Shown here: positions 37,905-47,421 of the stretch, in pieces
How the letters are laid out: each line of letters begins with the position of its first letter
How positions within the stretch are numbered: the stretch's first letter is position 1
Assembly (NCBI RefSeq): GCF_003345525.1
Contig: NZ_QQNH01000004.1
Span: 124,001 to 188,000 of the forward strand
DNA: 64,000 nucleotides
Reading direction: 5' to 3'
From: Pelagibacterium lacus
GTDB taxonomy: Bacteria; Pseudomonadota; Alphaproteobacteria; Rhizobiales; Devosiaceae
The notes under the pieces: model-generated
Seen by the model: the letters and a program-made list of their open reading frames with translations, nothing else
What the model was told of the DNA's origin: nothing
The model's database searches: none
Translations under genes and position numbers: made by a program

Positions 37905-38818
37905 CAGCGGCGGGTGATGTTGGCGGCGGCCATCAGGCGCTGGAGATAGGCTTCCGCCTCGGTCTGCAACGCATCAGAGCCTTCTTCCTGACGCAACTGC
38001 TCGGTGAGGAAGGTGAGGTCGCGCGCTTCCGCCTTCTCGCAGATCGCCATCATCGAGACGCCGCCATCGACGACGCGGGGCGAGGAAATCTGCCCGACGG
38101 TCAGCCCGGCCAATTCGCGCGCCAGCGCTTCCGGCAACTGGGTGGCGTGACGGCGGCCCACATCGCGAACGGCCGCGTCGGTGAACTGGATGGCGAGGTC
38201 AACGGCGGCATCGCAGCCGGCGAACCGGTTGCGGTACTGGTTCGCCTCCGCCGTCCGGCGCGAGGCGGAAATGCCCGACCCCTGCGGGATCACGAACAGG
38301 ACTTCCTTGAGAATATAGTCGAAATTCATCGCAGCCGTGACCTGCTGGGCGGCCTGCATTTCGAGGTCGAGCTCGGAAAGCTGGATACGGCCGCGCAGCA
38401 CCTGCTGCACCACCTGCTGCCAGGCAAGGGCGGCCCGCAGCCGGTCCTTGAGCGCCTGGGGATTCACACCGTTCTGCGTCAGGAGATTGGTGAGATTGGC
38501 CGAACTCGAGCGCATGTTGGAGGCGATGTTGGCGAAAGCGGACTCGACCTGCTGATCGCTGACCGATACGCCGATCCGCTGCGCCTCGGCGAGCTTGACC
38601 TGATCCTCGATCAACTGCTCGGTGGCAAGCTGGGTGCGATTGCCGCCCTGGCCCTCGATGCGCAGCAACTGGGCGCGCTCGGCGATCTGCTGGTCGGTGA
38701 TCGGGACGCCATTCACGGTCACCCGAACCGTCTGGGCCTGTACGGCGAATGCCATCAGCACGAAGCCAAGCGCGAGGCACAGGCCAGCCGTCCGCATTCC
38801 GAGCCACTGTCTCATCAT
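37904..38818 (-). CDS. SurA-like periplasmic chaperone / peptidylprolyl isomerase
   Basis: 304 aa. A signal peptide (FVLMAFAVQAQT, cut near residue 30) leads into a SurA N-terminal chaperone domain (VTVNGVPITDQQIAERAQLLRIEGQGGNRTQLATEQLIEDQVKLAEAQRIGVSVSDQQVE). The C-terminal part (about 165-290) is a weak PPIC-type rotamase-like region ending VGQISSPRVVDGGVSMMAICEK. The placement between lptD and pdxA is the standard surA position, supporting a role in outer-membrane protein folding. The ATG at 38818 is preferred because GGGAG lies seven bases upstream. Confidence 0.88.
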   Translation of the reverse strand: MMRQWLGMRTAGLCLALGFVLMAFAVQAQTVRVTVNGVPITDQQIAERAQLLRIEGQGGNRTQLATEQLIEDQVKLAEAQRIGVSVSDQQVESAFANIASNMRSSSANLTNLLTQNGVNPQALKDRLRAALAWQQVVQQVLRGRIQLSELDLEMQAAQQVTAAMNFDYILKEVLFVIPQGSGISASRRTAEANQYRNRFAGCDAAVDLAIQFTDAAVRDVGRRHATQLPEALARELAGLTVGQISSPRVVDGGVSMMAICEKAEARDLTFLTEQLRQEEGSDALQTEAEAYLQRLMAAANITRR

Positions 38819-38888
38819 TGTCTGCTCCCGAGGCAAAGTCCTTGCCCGTCCTCTATCACAAATACGGCCAAATTCGGCAGGGAAAACC

Positions 38889-41204
38889 TCAATCCTCGCC
38901 GAAGTCGTAATCGAATCCGGCCACGTTGCGCGTGCCGGCGGTGCTCAGGCGGAATTGGACGGCGACGGCGAAGTCGTCGGCCCAATTGCCGACCGGCCCG
39001 TTGAAGCGCGCGCCAATGCCATAGGCGAGAAACCGGTCGTCATATTCCACGGAGGCCGTGGTCTTGATCAATTCGTCGCCGATGAGATCGTAGGACACGC
39101 CGGTCCTCACCGTCCAGTAGTCGGCGACGGGAATGCCGAGCTCGACGCCGATATCCTGGCGGCTCTCGGTCACGCCCAGGGCCGGAACCGGACCTGCCCA
39201 GGCATAGGTGCCTGACAGGGAATAGCCATCGACCGATGCCGAAAGCCGCCCATTGACCGCGGGAAACGCCCCGGTCTCGGGATCGAACTGGACGCGGGCG
39301 CCGCCGGAGAGGCCGCCATAACCGGCTTCGAGACTGCCGACGACGAAAGACGCGGGCCGATCGAGACTGCTGCCCAACCCGGCGGGCGAGCCGTCACCGC
39401 TCGCCACCCCGTTGGGGCCGGCGAGGTGATAGGATTGCCCCAGGGCGGCGGTGAGCCAGCCGCCCGCGTCGAAACTCGTGGTCAGCATCGCGCCGACATT
39501 GGATTTGAGGCCGGTCTCCTGCCGGTCGCTGCCGCCAAAACGGTCGTAATCGAACAGGCTCGCCGTATCGAGGACGAGGCTCTGGGAATCGTTGTTGATG
39601 ATGCCGGGGTCTGTCGGTCCGCCGCGATAAACCAATTGTGCGATCGGTTCGATGACCGTGGTCGCGCCGCTGGTGCGCGCCATCAGCGGATAACGGACGT
39701 CGAGCGCTGCGATCGGGGTGGCCGAAAAGAGGGTTTGCGCGGCCGGTGCGCCCGGATGGGTGCTGGCGCCATCATAGCTGGCGCCGTCGCCGCGCAGCCC
39801 CAGATAGGGGGTCACGGCAAATCCGCCGGGCACGATATACTGGTTGGTCCAGCTCGCCTGCATCATGGCGTGGACGGACTGCCCCTCATGGCCGAACACA
39901 TAGCCCGATCCGGTATGGTCGGCGGCCCGCGACAGCCCCAGCAGCCGCCCGGCGAGCTCGATCCGTCCCGCATCGTCGCCCAATTCGATCACCCGGTCGA
40001 ATTCGGCATTGGGATGGGTGAGGGCCTGCCGGTCGGAATCGGCGTCGTACTGGGCCCAGCTGGTATAATCGTCATCGACCGGGACGAATTGCTCGATGCG
40101 GATATCGGCATAGGTGTCGCCATCGAGATGGCGGGCATAGATCTCGTTGGTCTGGAAGTCGTCGGACGCGATGCGGTAGTCGACCAGATAGCCGGGATCG
40201 GTGAAGGCGGTGTAGGACCAGCCCAGGGTCCAGGTCTCGAGCCCGGTGAAGGCCCCGCTCGTCTGCAGCGCGCCGCGCACCTTCCGTGCGCCAAGGGTGT
40301 CGACGCCGGCATCGGTGCGGTAGGCGTCGGGATTGAGCTGATAGACGCCCGAAGTCGCCACACCATAGCGCAGTGCGCCGATTTCCTGCTGCCAGTCGAC
40401 CGAGAGGCCGACGCCCTGATTGGTGTAGATCGACGGGGTCAGCGCGAGGCGCCCATCGGCCACTGGATAGGTGAAGAAGGGCAGGGAGATGCCGACGCCA
40501 TATTTGCGGTCATAGCTGAGGATCGGCAGGTCCAGCCCCTCGTCGGTGGAGAGGGTGAGATGGGACAGCGAAACGACCGTATGGCCGAGCAGTTGCAGCG
40601 AGGGCTGCTCGAAATAGATCACCCGTTCGGCTTCGTCGGTGATGATCCGCGCCGCCTTGATCGACCAGCCGATGCGGTTGCCGTTGGCGTCGATGCATGT
40701 GCCGCAGGGGGCATAGGTGCCATCGTCGAAAACCCTCTGCACGCCTTCTCTGAACCGCGTGCTGGCGGCGGAAAAATGGCTCCCGTCAGGGAAAGCGGCG
40801 GTGAGGGACTGGATGAAGCCTTCCCGGAAGCCGTCTTCCAGCTCGACCCGGTCGGCTACATATTCGATCCCGTCGGGATCGACGACGGCGACGTTGCCGA
40901 TCAGTTCCACCCGGCCGGAGGATTGATGGTAGACGGCCCGGTCGGCCGTGGCGCGAAAGCCTTCGAAGCTGATGCCCACATTGCCGTTGGCGACAACGGT
41001 GTCATTGGTCTCGTTGAAGACCAGCGTATCGGCGGCGACGGCCATCTGGCCCGCGGCGCCCGAAGGAATCTGGGAAAAGAAATTGGCCGGAATGATCTGT
41101 TGCGCAGCAGCGGAAGGGGACAGGGCCAGCAGAATCGCAGTGGCCACTCCGCCGAGCAGGGTTTGACGGACAACGGTTTTCCCAAAGGGTGGTTTGGTCA
41201 TCAA
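38889..41204 (-). CDS. lptD: LPS-assembly protein LptD
   Basis: 771 aa. Outer-membrane translocon that inserts LPS into the outer leaflet. A signal peptide (ILLALSPSAAAQQ) precedes the LptA-like jellyroll domain (residues about 45-150: DTLVFNETNDTVVANGNVGISFEGFRATADRAVYHQSSGRVELIGNVAVV) and then a beta-barrel domain to the C-terminus. Two Cys lie close together in APCGTCIDANG; no other distant Cys pair as in E. coli LptD is obvious. Its start overlaps lptG by 4 nt. Confidence 0.94.
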   Translation of the reverse strand: MMTKPPFGKTVVRQTLLGGVATAILLALSPSAAAQQIIPANFFSQIPSGAAGQMAVAADTLVFNETNDTVVANGNVGISFEGFRATADRAVYHQSSGRVELIGNVAVVDPDGIEYVADRVELEDGFREGFIQSLTAAFPDGSHFSAASTRFREGVQRVFDDGTYAPCGTCIDANGNRIGWSIKAARIITDEAERVIYFEQPSLQLLGHTVVSLSHLTLSTDEGLDLPILSYDRKYGVGISLPFFTYPVADGRLALTPSIYTNQGVGLSVDWQQEIGALRYGVATSGVYQLNPDAYRTDAGVDTLGARKVRGALQTSGAFTGLETWTLGWSYTAFTDPGYLVDYRIASDDFQTNEIYARHLDGDTYADIRIEQFVPVDDDYTSWAQYDADSDRQALTHPNAEFDRVIELGDDAGRIELAGRLLGLSRAADHTGSGYVFGHEGQSVHAMMQASWTNQYIVPGGFAVTPYLGLRGDGASYDGASTHPGAPAAQTLFSATPIAALDVRYPLMARTSGATTVIEPIAQLVYRGGPTDPGIINNDSQSLVLDTASLFDYDRFGGSDRQETGLKSNVGAMLTTSFDAGGWLTAALGQSYHLAGPNGVASGDGSPAGLGSSLDRPASFVVGSLEAGYGGLSGGARVQFDPETGAFPAVNGRLSASVDGYSLSGTYAWAGPVPALGVTESRQDIGVELGIPVADYWTVRTGVSYDLIGDELIKTTASVEYDDRFLAYGIGARFNGPVGNWADDFAVAVQFRLSTAGTRNVAGFDYDFGED

Positions 41205-42280
41205 ACGCGCCCATCTTCCCTACGCAGGATCACGGTAAGCCCGATGACAATGGCAATGAGGGCCGGCCCCCATGCCGCAGCAATCGGATCGAGGACACCG
41301 GCCGACCCAGCCCGGTCGGCCATTTCCGTGATCAAGAATATAAACAGACCCAGGGCGATGCCCTGGACGATCGTGAATCCATAATGCCCCGCTCTTCGAT
41401 AACCGGCGGTAAAGGCAAACGCAATCAGCAAGGAGCCCACAAGGACGAAGGGCATGGCATTGAGCTTCTGGAAACGCGTTTCGGCCGCCGCCCGCGCGAA
41501 GGGATCGCCGATCCCGTTGCGCAGTGCCGTGCGCAAGGTGAACCACGACATGTCCTCAGCGGTCCCCAGTTGCAGGCTGAGTTCGGAGGCCCTTGCATCA
41601 GTGGGAATGGTCAGTTCGGAAAACGGCCGGGGCGGCGTGTCGATATCGAGGAGCACGCCATTGGTGAGTCGCCATTGCCCGGCCTCGAGCTGCGCGCGTT
41701 CGGCATGAATGCGGGTGCCGTTGATCCGCTCGGGACTGTAGCGCAGCACGGTCACGTCGGAAAGGTCGGTCCCCTGGCCATAGACGTTGCGCGCGAACAG
41801 CTTGAAATTGCCGTCCGTGCCGGTCTGATCGAACCAGGTTTCGCGATTCTGCACGCCATAGGCGCGGCCCCAGCCGATCTGGGCGGCGTCGAGGCCCTGA
41901 TAGAGGCGGATGGCGACGCTGTCGACCACGGTGGTGGTCACGACGCCAGCCAGCAGGATCATGAGGATGGGCAGGCGGAGCAGGGCCCAGATCGAGCGCC
42001 CCGAGGCCGAGGCGATGACCATCTCGCGGTTGGAGTGCAGGTCGATCAGCCCCAGGATGGCGCCGATCAGGACCGTCACCGGCAGGCCGAGCAGGCTCCA
42101 GCGCAGCGCGCTCAGGAAAGCGAGGAAGGTCGCCGTCCACGGCCCGGCCAGTTGTGCCGTCTGGTTGAAACGGCCGGTATCGAGGAATTCGACGAGCAGG
42201 ATGATGCCGAAGAAAATCCCCACCACCAGCCCGATGCGGCTGGCGAGCCGGATGCAGATGAGACGTCCGATCCGGCTCAT
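41201..42280 (-). CDS. lptG: LPS export ABC transporter permease LptG
   Basis: 359 aa, YjgP/YjgQ family. Three helices at each end flank a periplasmic jellyroll-like domain (residues about 130-250). RIGRLICIRLASRIGLVVGIFFGIILLVEFLDTGRF opens the protein and GYRRAGHYGFTIVQGIALGLFIFLITEMADRAG is typical of the second membrane half. With LptF and LptB it extracts LPS from the inner membrane. Overlaps both lptF and lptD by 4 nt, so the three are translated as a unit. LptG versus LptF is assigned from gene order (second of the pair). Confidence 0.92.
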   Translation of the reverse strand: MSRIGRLICIRLASRIGLVVGIFFGIILLVEFLDTGRFNQTAQLAGPWTATFLAFLSALRWSLLGLPVTVLIGAILGLIDLHSNREMVIASASGRSIWALLRLPILMILLAGVVTTTVVDSVAIRLYQGLDAAQIGWGRAYGVQNRETWFDQTGTDGNFKLFARNVYGQGTDLSDVTVLRYSPERINGTRIHAERAQLEAGQWRLTNGVLLDIDTPPRPFSELTIPTDARASELSLQLGTAEDMSWFTLRTALRNGIGDPFARAAAETRFQKLNAMPFVLVGSLLIAFAFTAGYRRAGHYGFTIVQGIALGLFIFLITEMADRAGSAGVLDPIAAAWGPALIAIVIGLTVILRREDGRV

Positions 42281-43356
42281 GGCGCCCGCCTCCAGCGCGG
42301 CAGGATGAAGGCCCAGCGCAAGCGGGCGTAGAAGATCGCGGCGGCAACAAGGAGCAGCAGGCTGGGCGCGACGTAATGCGCGGCGCCGCCGCCCGAAAAG
42401 GCGCTGACGGCCTGCTCGGCAAAGGCGACGAGAAGCAGGACGAGTTCGACTGGCACGCTACGCCCGCTGCGGCGTCCATCGGGGAAAGCGCAGATGGCCG
42501 CCGCGAGGGCGCAGAGCGCCAGGGTGCGGATGGTATCGGCGAGCCTTTCGTGCAGGGTGCGGACAGTCCTGCCGGTGGCCTCGCCGGAGAGGATCTGGGC
42601 AAAAAGCGTGAGGCTGTCGGCCTGGTCGATCCCGCGGCTGACGGCCGCCGCGTCAAGGAGGCTTGCGAGGCTGATATGGTATTGGGTGAAGCGGATCTGG
42701 CTCAGGCTGCCCTGATCGGCGCTCTCATACTGGATGGCGCCATTGTTGAGGACCAGCTGGTAGCCGTCCTCGTCCTGGAACACGGCGGCGGTCTGGGCGA
42801 AATAGGTGCGCCGGGTGGGGTTGGTGGTATCGTCGAAGAAGAAGTCGACAAGCGTTCCGTCGCTGCGGCGGGCCGAGATGGAAAACACCAGCCCGTCCTC
42901 GACCTGGGTAAAGCGGCCCGGCACTAGGGCGCGGCCCACGATATCGGCGGCGATCTCGGCCGACCAGTCGGCCGACGCGCGCCGGGCATTGGGCTCGATG
43001 ATATTGGTGACCAGCGTCACGCCCGCCGTGCCGATCAGGATGAAGGCGGCGATGCCCTTCCACAGCGATCCGGTCTTCTGGGTCACATGGATGGTGTGCA
43101 GTTCGCGCGAGGCCTGCAGCGCGCGCAGCCCGCGGGCGAGGCCGATGGCAAAGCAGACATAGAGGATCGAGCGCGCGAAGGTCGGGGTGGTGAGGGCGCT
43201 CTGGCCCATCAGGGTCAGCAGGTTCTGCCCCTGGGCCGCGACGAGATCGAAGAGCCGCAGCAATTGCATCAGCCAAATGAGGACGCCCCCGGCGATGAAG
43301 ATGGTGAGCGCCTGGGCAAAGAACTGACGTTGCAGATAGAGTGCGAGTCGATCCAT
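42277..43356 (-). CDS. lptF: LPS export ABC transporter permease LptF
   Basis: 359 aa, YjgP/YjgQ family, with the N-terminal block LYLQRQFFAQALTIFIAGGVLIWLMQLLRLFDLVAAQGQ. The periplasmic domain lies at about 115-260 and three more helices follow. First gene of the lptF-lptG-lptD-surA-pdxA-rsmA series. It is divergent from holC with a 163-bp gap that should carry the promoters. Confidence 0.92.
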   Translation of the reverse strand: MDRLALYLQRQFFAQALTIFIAGGVLIWLMQLLRLFDLVAAQGQNLLTLMGQSALTTPTFARSILYVCFAIGLARGLRALQASRELHTIHVTQKTGSLWKGIAAFILIGTAGVTLVTNIIEPNARRASADWSAEIAADIVGRALVPGRFTQVEDGLVFSISARRSDGTLVDFFFDDTTNPTRRTYFAQTAAVFQDEDGYQLVLNNGAIQYESADQGSLSQIRFTQYHISLASLLDAAAVSRGIDQADSLTLFAQILSGEATGRTVRTLHERLADTIRTLALCALAAAICAFPDGRRSGRSVPVELVLLLVAFAEQAVSAFSGGGAAHYVAPSLLLLVAAAIFYARLRWAFILPRWRRAP

Positions 43357-43519
43357 GATTCCGTTTCGGCGCCAGCGTCGCTGCTCCTTCTAGCCCAATC
43401 GCCGCAAGGGCAAAAGGCCGACATTGCGTTGACCCCGCCGCCGGGAAGGCCCATGCTGAGCCGGCCAAGTCAGGACTTTTGATGCCCGCACACCCTTTCG
43501 CCTCGTTCACAAATCGCCG

Positions 43520-43969
43520 ATGACCGATCTCCTGTTCTATCACCTCGAGACCCGGCCCCTGGAAAAGGTGCTGCCGACCCTTCTGGAAAAAACCCTGGAG
43601 CGGGGCTGGCGCGCGGTCGTCGAAGTGGGCAGCCGGGAGCGTGTCGAGGCGCTCGACGCAGCGCTGTGGACCTATTCCGATGACAGCTTCCTGCCCCATG
43701 GGGTGGCGATGGGCGGTGATGCCGATGCGGCGCAGCCGGTGATTCTGACCGATGGGCGGCAGAACCCCAACGCGGCCAGCGTGCGCTTCTTCGTCGATCG
43801 CGCCACCCCGCGCGCGGAGCAGGGTTATGACCGGCTGGTCTATATCTTTAACGGCCACGATCCGGATGCCGTCATCGAGGCGCGGGGCGTGTGGCGGGCG
43901 CTTCGCGAGACCTACAGCGTCACCTATTGGCAGCAGGATGCCGAGGGGCGCTGGAGTAAAAGGGCCTAG
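43520..43969 (+). CDS. holC: DNA polymerase III subunit chi
   Basis: 149 aa. Opens MTDLLFYHLETRPLEKVLPTLLEKTLERGWRAVVEVGSRERVEALDAALWTYSDDSFLPHG, the characteristic HolC beginning with DxxLWTYxDxSFLPHG. Chi links the clamp loader to SSB. No clear ribosome-binding site precedes the ATG. The stop overlaps the stop of the convergent metallopeptidase gene by 4 nt. In other alphaproteobacteria I recall pepA between lptF and holC; it is not present here. Confidence 0.93.
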   Translation: MTDLLFYHLETRPLEKVLPTLLEKTLERGWRAVVEVGSRERVEALDAALWTYSDDSFLPHGVAMGGDADAAQPVILTDGRQNPNAASVRFFVDRATPRAEQGYDRLVYIFNGHDPDAVIEARGVWRALRETYSVTYWQQDAEGRWSKRA

Positions 43970-44823
43970 TCGCGGCGTCCCAGCTTTTCGAGCTTGAGCT
44001 TGCGCATCAGGGCGAAATGCTCGCGCACCGGCATGATTTCGTCGACATACATCTCGTAGAAGAAATCGACCCATTCGTAGCAGAGGATGACCTGCCGCTC
44101 GCCGGGGTCGTAGAAGGCGTTGACCTCGCCGCAGGTTTCGGCGGTCATGGTGACGGGATTGGGCAGCACGAAACTCTTGCGAACCCAGTCCGCATACATC
44201 TCCAGCACCCCGGCCGAGCGCAGCATGTCCTCGATATGGCCGTATTCGCCGCTGCTGTCGCGATAGGCGGTGGTGATGGGAGCCCCGTCCATGCCGGGGC
44301 CGCGCCGGTGCGGCTCGAGAACCGACCGCCACCCCTTCTCGGCGATGCGATAGTCTTCGGCGCAACTCTTCTGGCGATCGATGGGCAGGGAGACGCGCGT
44401 GGCGTAGCTGGTGTGCTCGACATAGTCGCTGCCCACCATGAGGCAGGCAATGGCGAAGGAGCGCTGGATGTCGAGGCTGTGCTCGCCGTAGAAATCGGAA
44501 TTCACATAGCCGCGCGAGGGACGGGTGGATTCGGAAAACAGCCAGCCGTCGACCGTATCGCGCAGGGCGACGAAATCGGCCGGATCTTCGCTCTGCAGCA
44601 TGAAGAGCGTCGCCATGGTATCGACGGCGTCTTCCTCCTTGCCGAGCACCGGCAGGTCGAGCTGATCGACGAACATATGGCCGATCTCATGGAGCATGGT
44701 GTGCCGGGTATTGTTGAGGACGAAATCCACCGCTGCGCTGCGCTGGGCGTTGGTCAGTTGCTGGGCGGAGGCCGGAAGGGCGGCCAGTGCGAGAATGGCG
44801 GCCAAAATCGTCCTGAGCTTCAT
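43966..44823 (-). CDS. Exported DUF4344-type putative metallopeptidase
   Basis: 285 aa. Signal peptide (TILAAILALAALPASAQQ) and a zinc-protease-like motif HEIGH (MLHEIGHMFVDQLDLPVLGKEEDAVD), where the Glu further on in EEDAVD may supply the third ligand. Cys residues at CLMVG, KSCAED, ETCGE and LCYEW suggest periplasmic disulfides. The C-terminal CYEWVDFFYEMYVDEIMP block is also seen in this family as I know it. Substrate unknown. The ATG at 44823 begins the signal peptide. Confidence 0.8.
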   Translation of the reverse strand: MKLRTILAAILALAALPASAQQLTNAQRSAAVDFVLNNTRHTMLHEIGHMFVDQLDLPVLGKEEDAVDTMATLFMLQSEDPADFVALRDTVDGWLFSESTRPSRGYVNSDFYGEHSLDIQRSFAIACLMVGSDYVEHTSYATRVSLPIDRQKSCAEDYRIAEKGWRSVLEPHRRGPGMDGAPITTAYRDSSGEYGHIEDMLRSAGVLEMYADWVRKSFVLPNPVTMTAETCGEVNAFYDPGERQVILCYEWVDFFYEMYVDEIMPVREHFALMRKLKLEKLGRRD

Positions 44824-44898
44824 CGGGCACCTCCATGCCGGACGCGATGATCCTTGATCCAAAGCAATCATGCCCGCCCCATGGCTGTAAATGGCTTT

Positions 44899-46776
44899 TT
44901 ACGAGTCCGCCTGAGCGTCTTCGAGGGCGGCGCTTTTTTCCAGCCAATGATCTTCGAGCGTGGCGATCTCGCCCTCGAATTTGGACTTCTCCATGCCGAG
45001 CCGGATCGCCTTGTCGGGATCGCCGGAATAGAGCGCGGGGTCTTCAAGCTGCTTGTCGACTTTGGCGAGGTCCTTGCGCTTCCATTCAAGTTTTTGCTCG
45101 ATCGCCTTGATCTCCTTGCGCAATGGCGCGAGTTCGGCGCGTCGGGCGGCCGCTTCCTGCCGCTCGCGCTTGCGGTCGGAGGCCGGGCCGCCGCCCTGGG
45201 CGCCGCCATTGGAGGAGCCGGAGACCAGCGTTCTCTGATAGCCATCGAGATCGTCATCGAACGGGGTAACCGTACCGTTCTCGGCGATCCACAAGGTGTC
45301 GCAGGTCGCTTCGATGAGGTGCCGGTCGTGGGAGATGATGAGGACGGCGCCCTTGTAGTCGTTGAGTGCGTGCACGAGGGCGTCGCGGCTGTCGATGTCG
45401 AGATGGTTGGTCGGCTCGTCGAGGATGAGCATGCCCGGCCCGCCAAAGGTGATCAGGCCCATGAGGAGGCGAGCCCGCTCTCCGCCCGAGAGATTTTTGG
45501 CCTTGGTATCCATGCGCGTGGTCGACAGGCCCATCTGTGCCACGCGCGCCCGGCGGCGGGCCTCGCTGTCCTGCGGCATCAGGTCGATGACGTGCTCGTA
45601 TGGGGTCAGTTCGGGCTTCAGATGATCGAGCTGGTGCTGAGCGAAATAGGCGACTTCGAGCGTCCTGGCCTTGAGCATCTGGCCGGCCATGGGCCTCAGT
45701 TCTCCCGACAGGAGCTTGGCGAAGGTTGATTTCCCGTTGCCGTTCGGCCCGATCAGCGCGATGCGGTCATCGGGATCGATGCGATTGGTGATGCGGGAGA
45801 GGATGACCGTGTCGCCATAGCCCACCGAGACGTTGTCGAAGGTGATCATCGGCGTCGCGGGGGATTTTTTAGGCTGCTGGAAGCTGAACGGCGCCGCATA
45901 TTCGTCGAACAGCGCTTCGGGGGGCCGCAGCTTCTGGATGGCCTTGATCCGGCTCTGGGCCTGCTTGGCCTTGGTCGCCTTGGCCCGGAAGCGATCGACG
46001 AATTTCTGCATATGCTCGATCTGACCCAGGGTCTTTTCGCGTGCCTTGTTCTGCAGGTCCATCTGCATGCGGCGCGTTTCGGCAAATGTGTCGTAATTGC
46101 CGCTGTAGTAGGTGAGTTTGCCGCGTTCGAGATGGATGATCGAGGTCACAGCCTTGTTGAGCAGGTCGCGGTCGTGGCTGATCATGAAGACCGTATAGGG
46201 ATAGGTCGCCAGATAGCGCTCCAGCCACAGGGTGCCCTCGAGGTCGAGATAGTTGGTCGGTTCGTCGAGCAGCAGCAGGTCGGGCTGGGAAAACAGCACC
46301 CCGGCCAGGGCGACGCGCATGCGCCACCCGCCCGAGAGCTCACGGCAAGGCGCTGACTGGCGCTCGTTTGAAAAGCCCAGGCCCTTGAGGATGGAACTGG
46401 CCCGGCCCTCGGCGGTGTGGGCATCGATATCGGCGAGACGGGTGTGGATCTCGGCGATCCGATGGGCGTCCTCGGCCGTTTCGGCCTCTTGCAGCAGGGC
46501 GGTGCGCTCCTTGTCGGCCAAGAGCACCATGTCGAGCACGCTCACCTCGCTGGCCGGAGCCTCCTGGGCGACGGCGCCGATCCGGGCGCGCTTGTTGAGT
46601 TCGATCGAACCCTGTTCCGGCGCGAGAAATCCCTGGATCAGCTGGAAGAGGGTGGTCTTGCCCGAACCGTTCTTGCCCACGAAGCCGGTCTTGGAGCCGG
46701 TGGGCAGAGTCACCGAAGCCCCCTCGAACAGGGAGCGACCGGCGATTTTGTAATGGAGATTGGTGATCGTCAGCAT
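44899..46776 (-). CDS. ABC-F family ATP-binding protein
   Basis: 625 aa. Two ABC domains with no membrane part. First: Walker A GKNGSGKT, signature LSGGWRMRVALAGVLF, Walker B LLLLDEPTNYLDLEG. Second: Walker A GPNGNGKS, signature LSGGERARLLMGLI, Walker B MLILDEPTNHLDIDS. The linker (about 235-310) is Lys/Gln/Arg-rich, and a C-terminal coiled coil (RKRERQEAAARRAELAPLRKEIKAIEQKLEWKRKDLAKVDKQL) is present, as in the YheS/Uup groups. ABC-F proteins act on ribosomes; resistance cannot be inferred for this subtype. Confidence 0.93.
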   Translation of the reverse strand: MLTITNLHYKIAGRSLFEGASVTLPTGSKTGFVGKNGSGKTTLFQLIQGFLAPEQGSIELNKRARIGAVAQEAPASEVSVLDMVLLADKERTALLQEAETAEDAHRIAEIHTRLADIDAHTAEGRASSILKGLGFSNERQSAPCRELSGGWRMRVALAGVLFSQPDLLLLDEPTNYLDLEGTLWLERYLATYPYTVFMISHDRDLLNKAVTSIIHLERGKLTYYSGNYDTFAETRRMQMDLQNKAREKTLGQIEHMQKFVDRFRAKATKAKQAQSRIKAIQKLRPPEALFDEYAAPFSFQQPKKSPATPMITFDNVSVGYGDTVILSRITNRIDPDDRIALIGPNGNGKSTFAKLLSGELRPMAGQMLKARTLEVAYFAQHQLDHLKPELTPYEHVIDLMPQDSEARRRARVAQMGLSTTRMDTKAKNLSGGERARLLMGLITFGGPGMLILDEPTNHLDIDSRDALVHALNDYKGAVLIISHDRHLIEATCDTLWIAENGTVTPFDDDLDGYQRTLVSGSSNGGAQGGGPASDRKRERQEAAARRAELAPLRKEIKAIEQKLEWKRKDLAKVDKQLEDPALYSGDPDKAIRLGMEKSKFEGEIATLEDHWLEKSAALEDAQADS

Positions 46777-46949
46777 GGTGGGCGGTGAGTAGCCTTGCAG
46801 CGGGATGGGCGCAACATCATTATTTCAGGTGCCGTTCGCAGGCGCTGGATGGCAAGGACAGGGGTGTCGCCCGTCTTGCCTCTGCCATGGACTAACGCTA
46901 AAAGGCGCCACTTTCCAACTTCGCTTTCTCATCAAGGACAGTGACCATC

Positions 46950-47372
46950 ATGGCCATTCAGCGCACCTTTTCGATCATTAAGCCCGACGCCACCAAGCGC
47001 AACCTCACCGGCAAGATCATTGCCAAGTTCGAAGATGCCGGCCTGCGCATCGTCGCGTCCAAGCGCATCCACATGACCCGCGAACAGGCCGAAGGCTTCT
47101 ACGCGGTGCACAAGGAGCGTCCCTTCTTCGGCGAACTGGTCGATTTCATGATCTCCGAGCCGGTGGTGGTGCAGGTGCTCGAAGGCGAAGACGCAATCGC
47201 CAAGAACCGCGAAGTGATGGGTGCCACCAATCCGGCCGATGCCGCCCCCGGCACGATCCGTAAGGAGTTCGCGCTGTCGATCGGCGAAAATTCGGTGCAT
47301 GGCTCGGACGCCCCCGAAACCGCTGCCGAGGAAATCAAGTATTTCTTCAAAGACGAAGAAATCGTCGGCTGA
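46950..47372 (+). CDS. ndk: Nucleoside diphosphate kinase
   Basis: 140 aa. Exchanges gamma-phosphates between NTPs and NDPs. The phosphate-accepting His is in the segment [32 protein letters not shown] (His in NSVHGSD), and [19 protein letters not shown] is the canonical beginning. The ATG at 46950 is chosen by conservation, although AAGGA is closer to a GTG three codons earlier. Followed by a strong terminator. Confidence 0.96.
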   Translation: MAIQRTFSIIKPDATKRNLTGKIIAKFEDAGLRIVASKRIHMTREQAEGFYAVHKERPFFGELVDFMISEPVVVQVLEGEDAIAKNREVMGATNPADAAPGTIRKEFALSIGENSVHGSDAPETAAEEIKYFFKDEEIVG

Positions 47373-47392
47373 GGCCGGCTCTATCGCATTGC

Positions 47393-47421
47393 AAAGGCCG
47401 TCCTTCGGGGCGGCCTTTTTT
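47393..47421. terminator. Rho-independent terminator between ndk and the MarR gene
   Basis: AAAGGCCG (47393-47400) pairs with CGGCCTTT (47411-47418); the 10-nt centre contains a CTTCGG tetraloop. T-tract 47416-47421 on the plus strand; the complementary A-rich left side gives a shorter tract for the convergent MarR gene, whose stop codon overlaps the right side. Confidence 0.9.

Noticed and set aside
44899-46776. ABC-F gene as an antibiotic-resistance determinant
   Set aside because: The linker and C-terminal coiled coil fit housekeeping YheS/Uup-type proteins; no resistance-subtype feature was recognised.
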